Source: Micromonospora pisi (GTDB lineage: Bacteria > Actinomycetota > Actinomycetes > Mycobacteriales > Micromonosporaceae). From it: a stretch of DNA of 64,000 nucleotides. The DNA is taken from contig NZ_RBKT01000001.1 in assembly GCF_003633685.1 (NCBI RefSeq), positions 6,386,001 through 6,450,000 on the forward strand, given 5' to 3'. The translations under genes were made by a program, and so were the position numbers. The notes beneath the pieces were generated by a model. That model was not told the origin of the DNA, did not search any database, and was given only the letters and a program-made list of their open reading frames with translations. This document shows positions 16,673-24,561 of the stretch, piece by piece (positions within the stretch are counted from its first letter, which is position 1; each line of letters starts with the position of its first letter).

Positions 16673-17812
16673 ATGCAACATCGACCCACATCCGTCGCAG
16701 CGGCAATCCTGCTCGCCGCCGGCATGTTGGCCACGCTTCCCCAGGCGGCCTCGGCCAAGCCCAGCACCGAGGCGGCTGCGCCGGACGTCTCCGTCGAGAT
16801 CCTCGACGCGATGCAGCGCGACCTCGGCCTCACCGCCGACCAGGTCCAGACGCGGCTGGCCGCCGACAGTCGGGCCGCCAAGGCCGAGGAGAGCCTGCGG
16901 GGATCGCTCGGCAGCCGGTTCGGTGGCGCCTGGCTCGTCGACGGCAGTCAGGTCGTCGTCGGAGTCACCGACACCGCCGCGGCCGAGCGGGTACGCGCCG
17001 CCGGTGCGCAGCCGAAGCTGGTGGCCCGCAGCGAGGCGGCGCTGACCGCGATCAAGGACACGCTCGACGCAAAGGGCAACGCGGCGCCGAAGTCGGTCAC
17101 CGGCTGGTACGTCGACGTCACCAGCAACACCGTGGTCGTCCAGGCCACCCCGGACGGGGTCGCGTCGGCGGCCGGCTTTGCCGCCGCCAGCGGCGCACCG
17201 GCCGGCGCGGTCCGGGTGGCCGTCTCGGCCGAGGTCCCGCAGACCTACTACGACGTACGGGGTGGCGACGCCTTCTACATCGGCAGCGGGCGCTGCTCGA
17301 TCGGCTTCTCGGTCAACGGCGGGTTCGTCACCGCAGGTCACTGCGGCAGCACCGGTCAGGCCGTCTCCGGCTCCAACCGGGTCGCCATGGGCAGCTTCGC
17401 CGGCTCCTCCTTCCCCGGCAACGACTACGCCTGGGTCCGGACCAACTCGAACTGGGTCCCGCGCGGCGTCGTGAACCGCTACAGCGGCAGCACCACCGTG
17501 GCCGTACGCGGCTCCACCGAGTCGGCGGTCGGCGCCTCCATCTGCCGGTCCGGCTCGACCACCGGCTGGCGCTGCGGCACCGTGCAGGCGAAGAACCAGA
17601 CCGTCCGCTACTCCCAGGGCTCGGTCGGCGGCCTGACCCGGACCAACGCCTGCGCCGAGCCGGGCGACTCGGGCGGCTCGTGGCTCAGCGGCAACCAGGC
17701 GCAGGGCGTCACCTCCGGCGGGTCGGGCAACTGTTCCAGCGGCGGCACGACCTACTTCCAGCCGGTCCGCGAGATCCTCTCCGCGTACGGGTTGAGTCTC
17801 GTCCTCGGCTGA
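16673..17812 (+). CDS. streptogrisin-type S1 serine protease (pre-pro form)
   Basis: This 379-residue chymotrypsin-fold protease of the alpha-lytic/streptogrisin group has a signal peptide to about residue 28 (AASA), then a long propeptide (about 29-185) that serves as intramolecular chaperone. The mature domain follows. The catalytic triad is visible: His223 in TAGHC, Asp251 in GNDYAWV and Ser333 in GDSGGS. Cysteines suit the usual disulfides (GRCS...GHC, ICR...RCG, NACAEPGDSGG...GNC). GAAGGGA precedes the ATG. It is secreted for extracellular protein degradation. A strong hairpin terminator follows. Confidence 0.95.
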   Translation: MQHRPTSVAAAILLAAGMLATLPQAASAKPSTEAAAPDVSVEILDAMQRDLGLTADQVQTRLAADSRAAKAEESLRGSLGSRFGGAWLVDGSQVVVGVTDTAAAERVRAAGAQPKLVARSEAALTAIKDTLDAKGNAAPKSVTGWYVDVTSNTVVVQATPDGVASAAGFAAASGAPAGAVRVAVSAEVPQTYYDVRGGDAFYIGSGRCSIGFSVNGGFVTAGHCGSTGQAVSGSNRVAMGSFAGSSFPGNDYAWVRTNSNWVPRGVVNRYSGSTTVAVRGSTESAVGASICRSGSTTGWRCGTVQAKNQTVRYSQGSVGGLTRTNACAEPGDSGGSWLSGNQAQGVTSGGSGNCSSGGTTYFQPVREILSAYGLSLVLG

Positions 17813-17829
17813 TCGACGCAACGGGTGAC

Positions 17830-17863
17830 GGGGCGGGCCGGCGTACCCACGCCGGCCCGCCCC
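17830..17863 (+). terminator. strong hairpin after the protease gene
   Basis: A perfect 15-bp stem (17830-17844 with 17849-17863, arm GGGGCGGGCCGGCGT) with a 4-base loop, 18 bases after the stop codon. It has no T-tract. Confidence 0.85.
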
Positions 17864-17940
17864 CAATCCGTGCCGGGTTGCGTAAAACGTCACGCCGTGC
17901 CGGGTCGCTGGCGCCGATGATGTGCTGCACACTGACGCCC

Positions 17941-18933
17941 GTGAGGCAGCGAAGCGATACGACGGGTGACGGCGGCGTACGTTCCGCGGTCGTGGTGAAC
18001 CCGACCAAGGTCGACGTCCAGCAACTGCGCCGTACGGTCACCAGCACGCTCGCCGAGGCCGGCTGGCCGGAGCCGCTCTGGTACGAGACCACGGTGCAGG
18101 ACCCGGGTCAGGGGCAGACCCGACAGGCGATCGAGGCCGGCGTCGAGGTGGTCTTCGTCTGCGGTGGCGACGGCACCATCCTCTCCTGCGTGAACGCGCT
18201 CGTCGGCACGGACGTGGCGATGGCGGTCCTGCCCGGCGGCACCGGCAATCTGCTCGCCGCCAACCTGGGACTCTCCACCGAACTCGCCGCCGGCCTGGAG
18301 GTGGCGATCGAACGGGGCCGCCGGCTGCTCGACGTGGGCGTGGTGCACGACCAGGTCTTCACCGTGATGGCCGGAATGGGCTTCGACGCCCAGATGCTCG
18401 CCGCCACCTCGGAGACCTCCAAGGCCCGGATCGGCTGGCCGGCGTACCTGATGGGCGCCGTACGGCACCTGCGGGACCGGCCCATGCGGGTCCAGATCCG
18501 GATCGACGACCGACCGCCACTGCGCCGCCGGGCCCGGACCGTGCTGGTCGCCAACGTCGGCCGGCTCCAGGGCGGCGTACGGCTGCTCGCCGACGCCGAA
18601 CCCGACGACGGCTACCTGGACGTCGCCATCCTCACCCCCCGGACCGTCGGGCACTGGGCCGTACTGATCTGGGCGGTGCTCGCCCGGCGCGAGCGGGTGC
18701 CCCGGATGGAGGTCTTCCGGTGCCGCCGGGTGCAGATCACCAGCGCCCGGAAACAGCCGAGGCAACTCGACGGCGACCTGATCGCACCGGACCGTTCGCT
18801 GCGGGTGCACGTCCGTCCACAGGCGCTCTGGCTCTGCGTACCGCGACCGGTCGAGGCGCCGGACCTGACGATGGACGCCACGGCGGTGACGGAACGCGGC
18901 GCCCGCCGGGCGGAACGGGTGGGCGGTGAGTAG
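17941..18933 (+). CDS. diacylglycerol kinase-family lipid kinase
   Basis: This 330-residue protein has the DAGK catalytic signature: VVVNPTKV, then FVCGGDGTILSCVNAL and the glycine-rich LPGGTGNLLAANLG, followed by the YegS/DgkB-type C-terminal beta-sandwich with LDGD. It phosphorylates a lipid such as diacylglycerol using ATP at the inner membrane face. The start is uncertain: GTG 17941 places the first beta-strand as in the family, while in-frame ATGs at 17917 and 17920 add only 7-8 residues. It overlaps the YihY gene by 8 bases, so they form an operon with the PAP2 gene: a plausible membrane-lipid phosphate unit. Confidence 0.88.
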   Translation: MRQRSDTTGDGGVRSAVVVNPTKVDVQQLRRTVTSTLAEAGWPEPLWYETTVQDPGQGQTRQAIEAGVEVVFVCGGDGTILSCVNALVGTDVAMAVLPGGTGNLLAANLGLSTELAAGLEVAIERGRRLLDVGVVHDQVFTVMAGMGFDAQMLAATSETSKARIGWPAYLMGAVRHLRDRPMRVQIRIDDRPPLRRRARTVLVANVGRLQGGVRLLADAEPDDGYLDVAILTPRTVGHWAVLIWAVLARRERVPRMEVFRCRRVQITSARKQPRQLDGDLIAPDRSLRVHVRPQALWLCVPRPVEAPDLTMDATAVTERGARRAERVGGE

Positions 18934-19960
18934 CACCCGGAGGGTGCCGGAAACCCGGTTGATGGCCGACGACCAGCTTTCCGCCGACGACGCGTGGCAC
19001 ACCCTGACCCGGTACGGCGGCTGGCACCTGCTGCGCGACGCCTTCATCCGCTTCCGGTACGGCGACGGCTTCAGCCACTCCCGGGCCACCGCCCTGCAAC
19101 TCTGCCTGGCGGTGGTGCCGTTCCTGATCGCGCTCACCGGGTTGATCAGCGACCTCGGCGTCGAGGACGGTGGTCGGGTGGTCGCCGACACGGTCGTCGC
19201 GCTGACCCCCGGCCAGAGCGACGCGATGGTGCAGGAGTTGCTGGTCGACACCGAACGCACCGAGGACATGGGAGAGCTGGCCCTGGCCCTCGGACTGATC
19301 ACCGGGCTGGCCGCGCTGACCACCACGATGGCGCAGATCGAGCGCGGCGCCAACCGGATCTACGGGGTGGAGCGGGACCGGCCCGCGCTCCGGAAATACC
19401 TGCGGGCGATCGTGCTGGCCCTCGGCGCCGGCGTACCGGCACTGCTCGGCTTCCTCATCCTGGTCGGCGGCGGCCCGCTCGGCGACTCCGTCCAGCGGTA
19501 CTACGGCTGGGGCGGGATCGCACACACCACCTGGGACGTGCTCCGCTGGCCGCTGAGTCTGGCGTTGACCGTCTCGGCGGTGGCGGTGCTCTTCCGTCAT
19601 GCCCCGCGCCGCCGCCAGCCGGGAGTGTCCTGGCTGCTCTTCGGGGCGGCGCTGGCCACCGCGCTCTGGTGGCTGGCGAGTGTGCTGCTGGCCGCGTACG
19701 TCCGCTTCAGCGATGGTTTCGCGGAGACGTACGGCGCGCTGACCGGGATGATGGCGCTGCTGATCTGGGCGAACCTGACCGGGATCGCGCTTCTCGGCGG
19801 TCTCGCCTTCAGCGCCCAACTGGAGGCGTTGCGGATCGGGGTGCCGGAGCCGGCCGAGCCGGACCTGTGGCGGCCTCGCCCGGATCCGGTCGTGCCGGCC
19901 GCCCGCACCGCCCCGGACGACGCCGACGCCTCGGACACGGCGGAACCGCGCTCCTCCTGA
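18926..19960 (+). CDS. YihY/BrkB-family inner membrane protein
   Basis: This 344-residue membrane protein of the YihY/virulence-factor BrkB family (once called RNase BN) has about six membrane helices between residues 45 and 300, with the family pattern FSHSRATALQLCLAVVPFLIAL near the first and LIWANLTGIALLGG near the last. The GTG overlaps the end of the kinase gene, which supports coupling. The cytoplasmic N-terminus (to about 40) and C-terminus (from about 300) are hydrophilic. The function of the family is not settled; transport or lipid handling has been proposed. Confidence 0.88.
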   Translation: MSSTRRVPETRLMADDQLSADDAWHTLTRYGGWHLLRDAFIRFRYGDGFSHSRATALQLCLAVVPFLIALTGLISDLGVEDGGRVVADTVVALTPGQSDAMVQELLVDTERTEDMGELALALGLITGLAALTTTMAQIERGANRIYGVERDRPALRKYLRAIVLALGAGVPALLGFLILVGGGPLGDSVQRYYGWGGIAHTTWDVLRWPLSLALTVSAVAVLFRHAPRRRQPGVSWLLFGAALATALWWLASVLLAAYVRFSDGFAETYGALTGMMALLIWANLTGIALLGGLAFSAQLEALRIGVPEPAEPDLWRPRPDPVVPAARTAPDDADASDTAEPRSS

Positions 19961-20029
19961 GACCCGGCACCGGTGTACCGCGCCCACCGATCGGGTATCG
20001 AGCACGCCAGGCATCGAGGAGGTGCGGGT

Positions 20030-21496
20030 GTGGGCGCGGTGAAGGACATTCTGCGGCGGCCGGGCGGCCAGTTCACCGAACGGAGCCTGGCCGGGCTCGT
20101 CTTCATCGTCGGCACCGGGGCGGGATTCGCCCTGCTGCTGATGCTGGTCCGGGTCGGATGGGGTCCGCTGCACCGGGTCGACGCCGGGGTGGCGGCGTGG
20201 TTCAACGAGCTGGTCGCACCGCATCACCCGCTGGTCACCGTACTCCGGGCGATCACCGACCTGGGTGGTCGACCGATCATGATGTGGCTGGTCACGGTCG
20301 CGGTGGTCGGGCTGCTGATCCGTCGGCAGGGCCGGCTCGCCGGATACCTCGTCGTCACCGGAATCGGCGCGCTGGCGCTCGATCCGTCGCTCAAGGCACT
20401 TGTCGGTCGGTTACGCCCGGTGGTCGACGTACCGGTCGCGGCGGGCGTGGGCAACAGCTTCCCGAGTGGGCACGCGCTCGGCTCGATCGTCGCGTACGGC
20501 GCCCTGCTGCTGGTCTTCCTGCCGGCTGTCCGGCCCCGCTGGCGCCGCCCCGCGATCGTGTTCGTCGCCGTACTGGTCTTCGCGATCGGACTGACCCGGA
20601 TCGCGCTCGGCGTGCACTTCGTCTCCGACGTGATCGGCGGCTGGCTGCTCGGGCTGGCCTGGCTGGTCGTCACCGGGTACGCGTTCCGGTTCTGGCGACG
20701 TGAGCGGGGCCGGCCGGTGCCGGCGCTGACCGAGGGGCTGGAGCCGGAGGCCCGGCAGGACCTGCGACCGGCACCGGCCGAGGAACGGATGCTGCCGCAC
20801 CCGCTCGCCGGCAGCGCGGAACTCGTCACCGGCTGGGTGCTGGTCTTCGGCGCGCTGTACGGCTTCGGCATGCTGGTCAGCTACTACGCCGGGGACACCT
20901 TCGTGGCGACCCTGGACACCGAGGTCCCGCGCTGGTTCGAAGCGCACCGGACCGCCACCCTCGACCAGTTCAGCTACGGCTGGAGCAAGGTCGGCGACAC
21001 CCACGCCATCCTGCTCGTCGCCCTGATCTTCTGCCCGCTGGTGCTCGCGGTCTGGCGCCGCTGGCGACCGGTGCTCTTCGTCGCGCTGACCATGTTCGGC
21101 GAGCTGGCGCTCTTTCTCGCCACCGCCCGCGCGGTCGACCGGCCCCGACCGGAGGTGGCGCACCTGGACGGGCAGTTGCCGACCGCCTCGTTCCCGTCCG
21201 GCCACATCGCCGCCACCATGTGTCTGTACGTGGCGATAGCGGTGCTGGTGATGCCCCGTACGGACCGGTGGTGGCGCTGGCTGACCGTGGTGGCCGCGGT
21301 GGTGATGCCACTCGGCGTGGCGCTCTCCCGGATGTACCGGGGGATGCACCATCCGAGCGACTTCGCCGGTGCGATCCTGCTCACCGTGCTCTGGGTCGGC
21401 CTGCTCTACCTGGTCGTACGCCCCAACGCCGACCTCGAACAGGGCAGTCGTCCGTCCCCCGCCCCGGAGCCGGAGCTGACTAGAGTGGCGGCATGA
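20030..21496 (+). CDS. double PAP2 (phosphatidic acid phosphatase) membrane protein
   Basis: This 488-residue protein contains two complete PAP2 phosphatase modules. The first (about 20-220) has KALVGRLRP, SFPSGHA and RIALGVHFVSDVIGG; the second (about 265-475) has ARAVDRPRP, SFPSGHIAA and RMYRGMHHPSDFAG. Both keep the catalytic histidines and arginines, and each has about five to six membrane helices. GTG 20030 is chosen because GGAGG lies about 9 bases upstream. A tandem PAP2 is unusual; it should dephosphorylate lipid phosphates (phosphatidate or isoprenyl pyrophosphate) on the outer membrane face. It follows DAG kinase-like and YihY genes, and its stop overlaps the ClgR-like start (ATGA). 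Confidence 0.88.
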   Translation: MGAVKDILRRPGGQFTERSLAGLVFIVGTGAGFALLLMLVRVGWGPLHRVDAGVAAWFNELVAPHHPLVTVLRAITDLGGRPIMMWLVTVAVVGLLIRRQGRLAGYLVVTGIGALALDPSLKALVGRLRPVVDVPVAAGVGNSFPSGHALGSIVAYGALLLVFLPAVRPRWRRPAIVFVAVLVFAIGLTRIALGVHFVSDVIGGWLLGLAWLVVTGYAFRFWRRERGRPVPALTEGLEPEARQDLRPAPAEERMLPHPLAGSAELVTGWVLVFGALYGFGMLVSYYAGDTFVATLDTEVPRWFEAHRTATLDQFSYGWSKVGDTHAILLVALIFCPLVLAVWRRWRPVLFVALTMFGELALFLATARAVDRPRPEVAHLDGQLPTASFPSGHIAATMCLYVAIAVLVMPRTDRWWRWLTVVAAVVMPLGVALSRMYRGMHHPSDFAGAILLTVLWVGLLYLVVRPNADLEQGSRPSPAPEPELTRVAA

Positions 21497-22065
21497 GGAT
21501 GGGCCCGGAGCAGATCGTCCCGCCGACCCCGCTGTTGCGCCGGCTGATCGGTTCGGTGCTTCGCCGGGTACGTCTGCGGCAGGGACGCACGCTGCGAGAC
21601 GTCGCCCGGTCGGCGGGGGTGTCGGTGCCGTACCTCTCCGAGGTTGAGCGGGGCCGCAAGGAGCCCTCCTCGGAGGTGCTGGCCGCGATCTGTCGCGCGC
21701 TCGGGTTGCACCTGGCGGAACTGCTCGAACACGTACGCGACGAGCTGTCCCGGATCGAACCCACCCGTCCGGTCCGCCCGGTTCTCCCACCCCGCGCCGG
21801 AGCTTTGTCCACCTCCGACCGCACACCGCGAGCCACTTGCGCTGTCAGCGGATTGCCCCACAGCAGAAACGATTCCACCCGGCCGCCGCGCCGGGGGACG
21901 CTGCGAAGGTCGGTTATCGGGGCGAGTGGATCGCCCACCGGCCGAGTGGGAGGCGGGATCCATGAGCGGGTTCGGGGTTTGGATGCGGGCCGAGACGCAG
22001 GCGTCCTTCGGCGATCAGGTCTACGACCGGTTGCTGCAGGAACGGATCATTTTCCTCGGTACTGA
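21493..22065 (+). CDS. ClgR-like XRE regulator with long overlapping 3' end
   Basis: This 190-residue frame has residues 15-80 closely resembling ClgR, the activator of clp genes in actinobacteria: an N-terminal RRLIGSVLRRVRLRQGRTL, then DVARSAGVSVPYLSEVERGRKEPSSE. After about residue 95 the sequence becomes Arg/Pro/Ser-rich without family similarity and runs 104 bases into the clpP-like gene in another frame. Either the true protein has this disordered tail or a frameshift lies between about 21770 and 21960. TAGAGT lies 6 bases before the ATG (leaderless), although the ATG also overlaps the PAP2 stop. The GTTCGC-N5-GCGAAC ClgR site was not found nearby. It probably regulates the adjacent ClpP paralogue. 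Confidence 0.8.
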   Translation: MRMGPEQIVPPTPLLRRLIGSVLRRVRLRQGRTLRDVARSAGVSVPYLSEVERGRKEPSSEVLAAICRALGLHLAELLEHVRDELSRIEPTRPVRPVLPPRAGALSTSDRTPRATCAVSGLPHSRNDSTRPPRRGTLRRSVIGASGSPTGRVGGGIHERVRGLDAGRDAGVLRRSGLRPVAAGTDHFPRY

Positions 22066-22567
22066 GGTCGACGACAGCTCGGCCAACCGGATCAGCGCCC
22101 AGATGCTCCTGCTCTCGGCCGCCGACCCGGGCCGCGACATCAAGCTCTACATCAACTCGCCGGGCGGATCGATCAGCGCCGGCATGGCGGTCTACGACAC
22201 CATGCAGTTCGTGCCGAACGACGTGGCCACGATCGCCATGGGGTTCGCCGGTTCCATGGCGCAGTTCCTGCTCTGTGCCGGCACCGCCGGCAAGCGGTAC
22301 GCGTTGCCGCACGCCCGGGTGATGATGCACCAGCTCTCCGGCGGGATCGGTGGCACCGCCGCCGATATCGCCATCCAGGCGCAGAACATGCTGCACGTCA
22401 AGCAGACCACGCACGAACTGCTGGCCCGGCACACCGGGCGCACGGTCGAGGAGATCACCCGGGACTCCGACCGGGACCGTTGGTACACCGCCGAGCAGGC
22501 GAAGGCGTACGGCATGATCGACCATGTGATCGCCCGCGCCGGCCAGATTCCGGAACCGGCCGAGTAG
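21962..22567 (+). CDS. ClpP-family protease subunit (paralogue)
   Basis: This 201-residue serine peptidase of the ClpP family has a preserved catalytic triad: Ser98 in GFAGSMAQ, His123 in VMMHQ and Asp172 in DSDRDRW. The oligomerisation/substrate region LYINSPGGSISAGMAVYDTMQF is also present. The nucleophile context GFAGSMAQ differs from the usual GQAASMGA, marking it as an accessory paralogue rather than a main clpP1/clpP2 copy. GGAGG lies 8 bases before the ATG. It should form a tetradecameric chamber with a Clp ATPase encoded elsewhere. The ClgR-like gene overlaps its 5' end, and a Trp/Arg repeat protein gene follows after 76 bases. Confidence 0.93.
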   Translation: MSGFGVWMRAETQASFGDQVYDRLLQERIIFLGTEVDDSSANRISAQMLLLSAADPGRDIKLYINSPGGSISAGMAVYDTMQFVPNDVATIAMGFAGSMAQFLLCAGTAGKRYALPHARVMMHQLSGGIGGTAADIAIQAQNMLHVKQTTHELLARHTGRTVEEITRDSDRDRWYTAEQAKAYGMIDHVIARAGQIPEPAE

Positions 22568-22643
22568 CGGGTCCTGTCGGCGACCCGGACCGTCTGCCGG
22601 CCGGTGGATGGTGCGCTGGTGTGCCGGCACTACCGTCGAGCGG

Positions 22644-23717
22644 GTGATCAAAGCAGAGGTGGGCGGTGCCGACCGTTCGTCGGCGCCGCCCCCGCCGTTG
22701 GAGCCGGACGTGCCACGGTGGATCCAACTACCGGTACGCGTCGTCGCCACGCTCATCCTGGTGCCGCTCGGACTGCTCTGGGCGGCGCTCCGGTACGCCG
22801 GCCGTCTGCTTCTCCGCTACCTGATCCTTCCGCTGGGCTGGGCCGTCGACCGTCTGCTCTGGCGTCCACTCGTCTGGGTGGCGCGCAATCTGCTCTGGCG
22901 CCCCCTGGTGTGGGTGGCGCGTTATCTGCTCTGGCTGCCGCTCGTGTGGGTGGCGCGCTGTCTGCTCTGGCTGCCGATGGTCTGGCTGGCGCGGCAACTG
23001 GCCTGGGTGAGCGTCCACCTGCTCTGGCGGCCCCTGCTCTGGGTGGCCCGCCAACTCATCTGGTTGCCGCTGGTGTGGCTCACGCACCATCTTGTCCTCG
23101 TGCCGCTGGGCTGGCTGCACCGTCAGCTGGCCCCACCGGTACGGGCCCTCGTCAGGCTGCTCGTGGTCGCCGCCCACTGGTCCGGCGGCCAGCTCCTGCG
23201 GCTGTCGGGCCTGCTCTGGGCGGCACTGGCCCACCTGGGACGGGCCCTGGTCGATGGGGTGAGGTTCGGCTGGTGGGTCGCCGCCCTGGTCGGCCGGTTC
23301 GGCTACCGGTTCCTGTTGCGTCCGGTGGGACTCGCGCTGGCCTGGCTCGGGCGCCACACCCTGGTCCCGATCGGGTACGCGGTCGCCTGGCTGGTCGGCC
23401 GGATCGTCGCCCTGGCGCGGCTGATCTGGCTCGGGCTGCGGTACGTGCTGCGGGTGCTGATCTCCGGGGCGCGTTTCGGCTGGTGGCTGGCTGTGCTGCT
23501 GGGGCGGTTCGTCCACCGGTTCCTGCTGCGGCCGGTCGGGATCGCGCTGCGCTGGCTCTGGCGCCACAGCGCGGTGCCGTTCGCGGCTGCCGTCCGCTGG
23601 GGCTGGTCACACGGTGTCGTACCAGCCGGCCGGTGGTTACGCGACGACGTGGTCGGACCGGTGCGGGTGACCGTCCGGCAGGTCCTTGTCGCACTCGGAC
23701 TCCGACGGCGCGCCTGA
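22644..23717 (+). CDS. Trp/Arg-rich 12-residue-repeat membrane-associated protein (novel)
   Basis: This 357-residue protein resembles no family I know. After a short Pro-rich N-terminus (to about 35) nearly all of it is amphipathic or hydrophobic with regularly spaced Trp, Arg and Pro. Residues 71-161 are built from 12-residue units (LLWRPLVWVARN, LLWRPLVWVARY, LLWLPLVWVARC, LLWLPMVWLARQ, a 7-residue insert, then three more). A second, longer repeat follows: FGWWVAALVGRFGYRFLLRP and FGWWLAVLLGRFVHRFLLRP, about 80 residues apart, each followed by a WL.RH..VP segment. Start GTG 22644 has TACCGT 7 bases upstream (leaderless). It lies just after the clpP paralogue. It could be a membrane coat, pore or membrane-curving protein; no function is established. 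Confidence 0.8.
   Translation: MIKAEVGGADRSSAPPPPLEPDVPRWIQLPVRVVATLILVPLGLLWAALRYAGRLLLRYLILPLGWAVDRLLWRPLVWVARNLLWRPLVWVARYLLWLPLVWVARCLLWLPMVWLARQLAWVSVHLLWRPLLWVARQLIWLPLVWLTHHLVLVPLGWLHRQLAPPVRALVRLLVVAAHWSGGQLLRLSGLLWAALAHLGRALVDGVRFGWWVAALVGRFGYRFLLRPVGLALAWLGRHTLVPIGYAVAWLVGRIVALARLIWLGLRYVLRVLISGARFGWWLAVLLGRFVHRFLLRPVGIALRWLWRHSAVPFAAAVRWGWSHGVVPAGRWLRDDVVGPVRVTVRQVLVALGLRRRA
22854..23126 (+). repeat. in-frame 36-base tandem repeats (seven units)
   Basis: Units start at 22854, 22890, 22926, 22962, 23019, 23055 and 23091, with a 21-base interruption at 22998-23018. The first four are the most alike and begin with CTGCTCTGG. Conservation is strongest for the encoded consensus L-L-W-R/L-P-L-V-W-V-A-R-x, which argues for recent expansion kept under protein-level selection. 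Confidence 0.9.
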
Positions 23718-23762
23718 CCGTTCCAGGCGCGATTGTCCGGACCGATCCGTAACCTCGGTCCC

Positions 23763-24368
23763 ATGGACATCGACTGGAACCAGGAACTGCTGGAACAGCT
23801 CGACTGGCACTGGAGCAACCAACTGCGGCCGCGTCTGGACGGCCTCACCGACGACGAGTACCTCTGGGAGCCGGTCGCCGGCTGCTGGAGCGTCCGTCCC
23901 CGGCAGGACAGGGGCGGGGTGGAGGGGGTCGGTTCGGGGGAGTGGACGATCGACTTCGTCTATCCGGAGCCCACTCCCGCGCCGGTGACGACGATCGCCT
24001 GGCGGCTGGGCCACATCATCGCCGGCGTCTTCGGCGCGCGCAACGCCGCCCACTTCGACGGTCCGGCGATGAGTTACGACTCGTTCCCGTACGCGGGCAC
24101 GGCCGGGGCGGCGCTCGCGCAGCTCGACGAGGCGTACGCCCGGTGGACCGAGGGCGTACGGGCGCTCGGGGCGGAGGGGCTGGCTCGCCCGTGCGGTCCG
24201 GCCGAGGGGCCGTTCGCGGAGTACCCGCTCGCCTCGCTCGTGTTGCACATCAACCGGGAGGCGATCCACCACGGCGCCGAGATCGCGTTGCTTCGGGACC
24301 TCTACCGGGCAGGCCAGGGTGGGACGGTGCCGGAGTCGGGGGCGGCTGTGCGATCGACGGGACAGTGA
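23763..24368 (+). CDS. DinB-superfamily protein
   Basis: This 201-residue member of the DinB/YfiT four-helix-bundle superfamily shows the metal-site histidines in WRLGHIIAGV and in LHINREAIHHGAEIALLRDLY, with a basic or Trp-rich N-terminus (WNQELLEQLDWHW). Such proteins include thiol-dependent S-transferases that use mycothiol or bacillithiol, but many members are uncharacterised. TAACCT at 23750-23755, 7 bases before the ATG, indicates a leaderless transcript. It is monocistronic as far as can be seen. Confidence 0.85.
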   Translation: MDIDWNQELLEQLDWHWSNQLRPRLDGLTDDEYLWEPVAGCWSVRPRQDRGGVEGVGSGEWTIDFVYPEPTPAPVTTIAWRLGHIIAGVFGARNAAHFDGPAMSYDSFPYAGTAGAALAQLDEAYARWTEGVRALGAEGLARPCGPAEGPFAEYPLASLVLHINREAIHHGAEIALLRDLYRAGQGGTVPESGAAVRSTGQ

Positions 24369-24409
24369 TGAGCTTGACTGCCTGGCGATGGCGCGGGTAC
24401 CGTACCTGA

Positions 24410-24423
24410 CTTAACCGGTTAAG
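24410..24423. promoter_or_regulatory. palindromic operator CTTAACCGGTTAAG
   Basis: A perfect 14-bp palindrome, 139 bases upstream of the secreted M1 peptidase gene. An 11-base portion (CTTAACCGGTT) recurs at 26033-26043 directly at the promoter of the GH5 glycanase gene. The central AACCGGTT with CpG suits a LacI-type regulator. The distance and repetition suggest one regulator shared by two secreted-enzyme genes. Confidence 0.5.
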
Positions 24424-24561
24424 AGTCCGGCTGGCGTAAGCATCCTGTGGTGGGGATGACGGCGTCCGGCCGGTCCGACGGGCGACCGCCGGATCGGCCG
24501 GACGTACCGTACCGGCCCGGTCTCTTCCCCGTCCTCGACGCCGGCACTAGCGTGACGCGCT

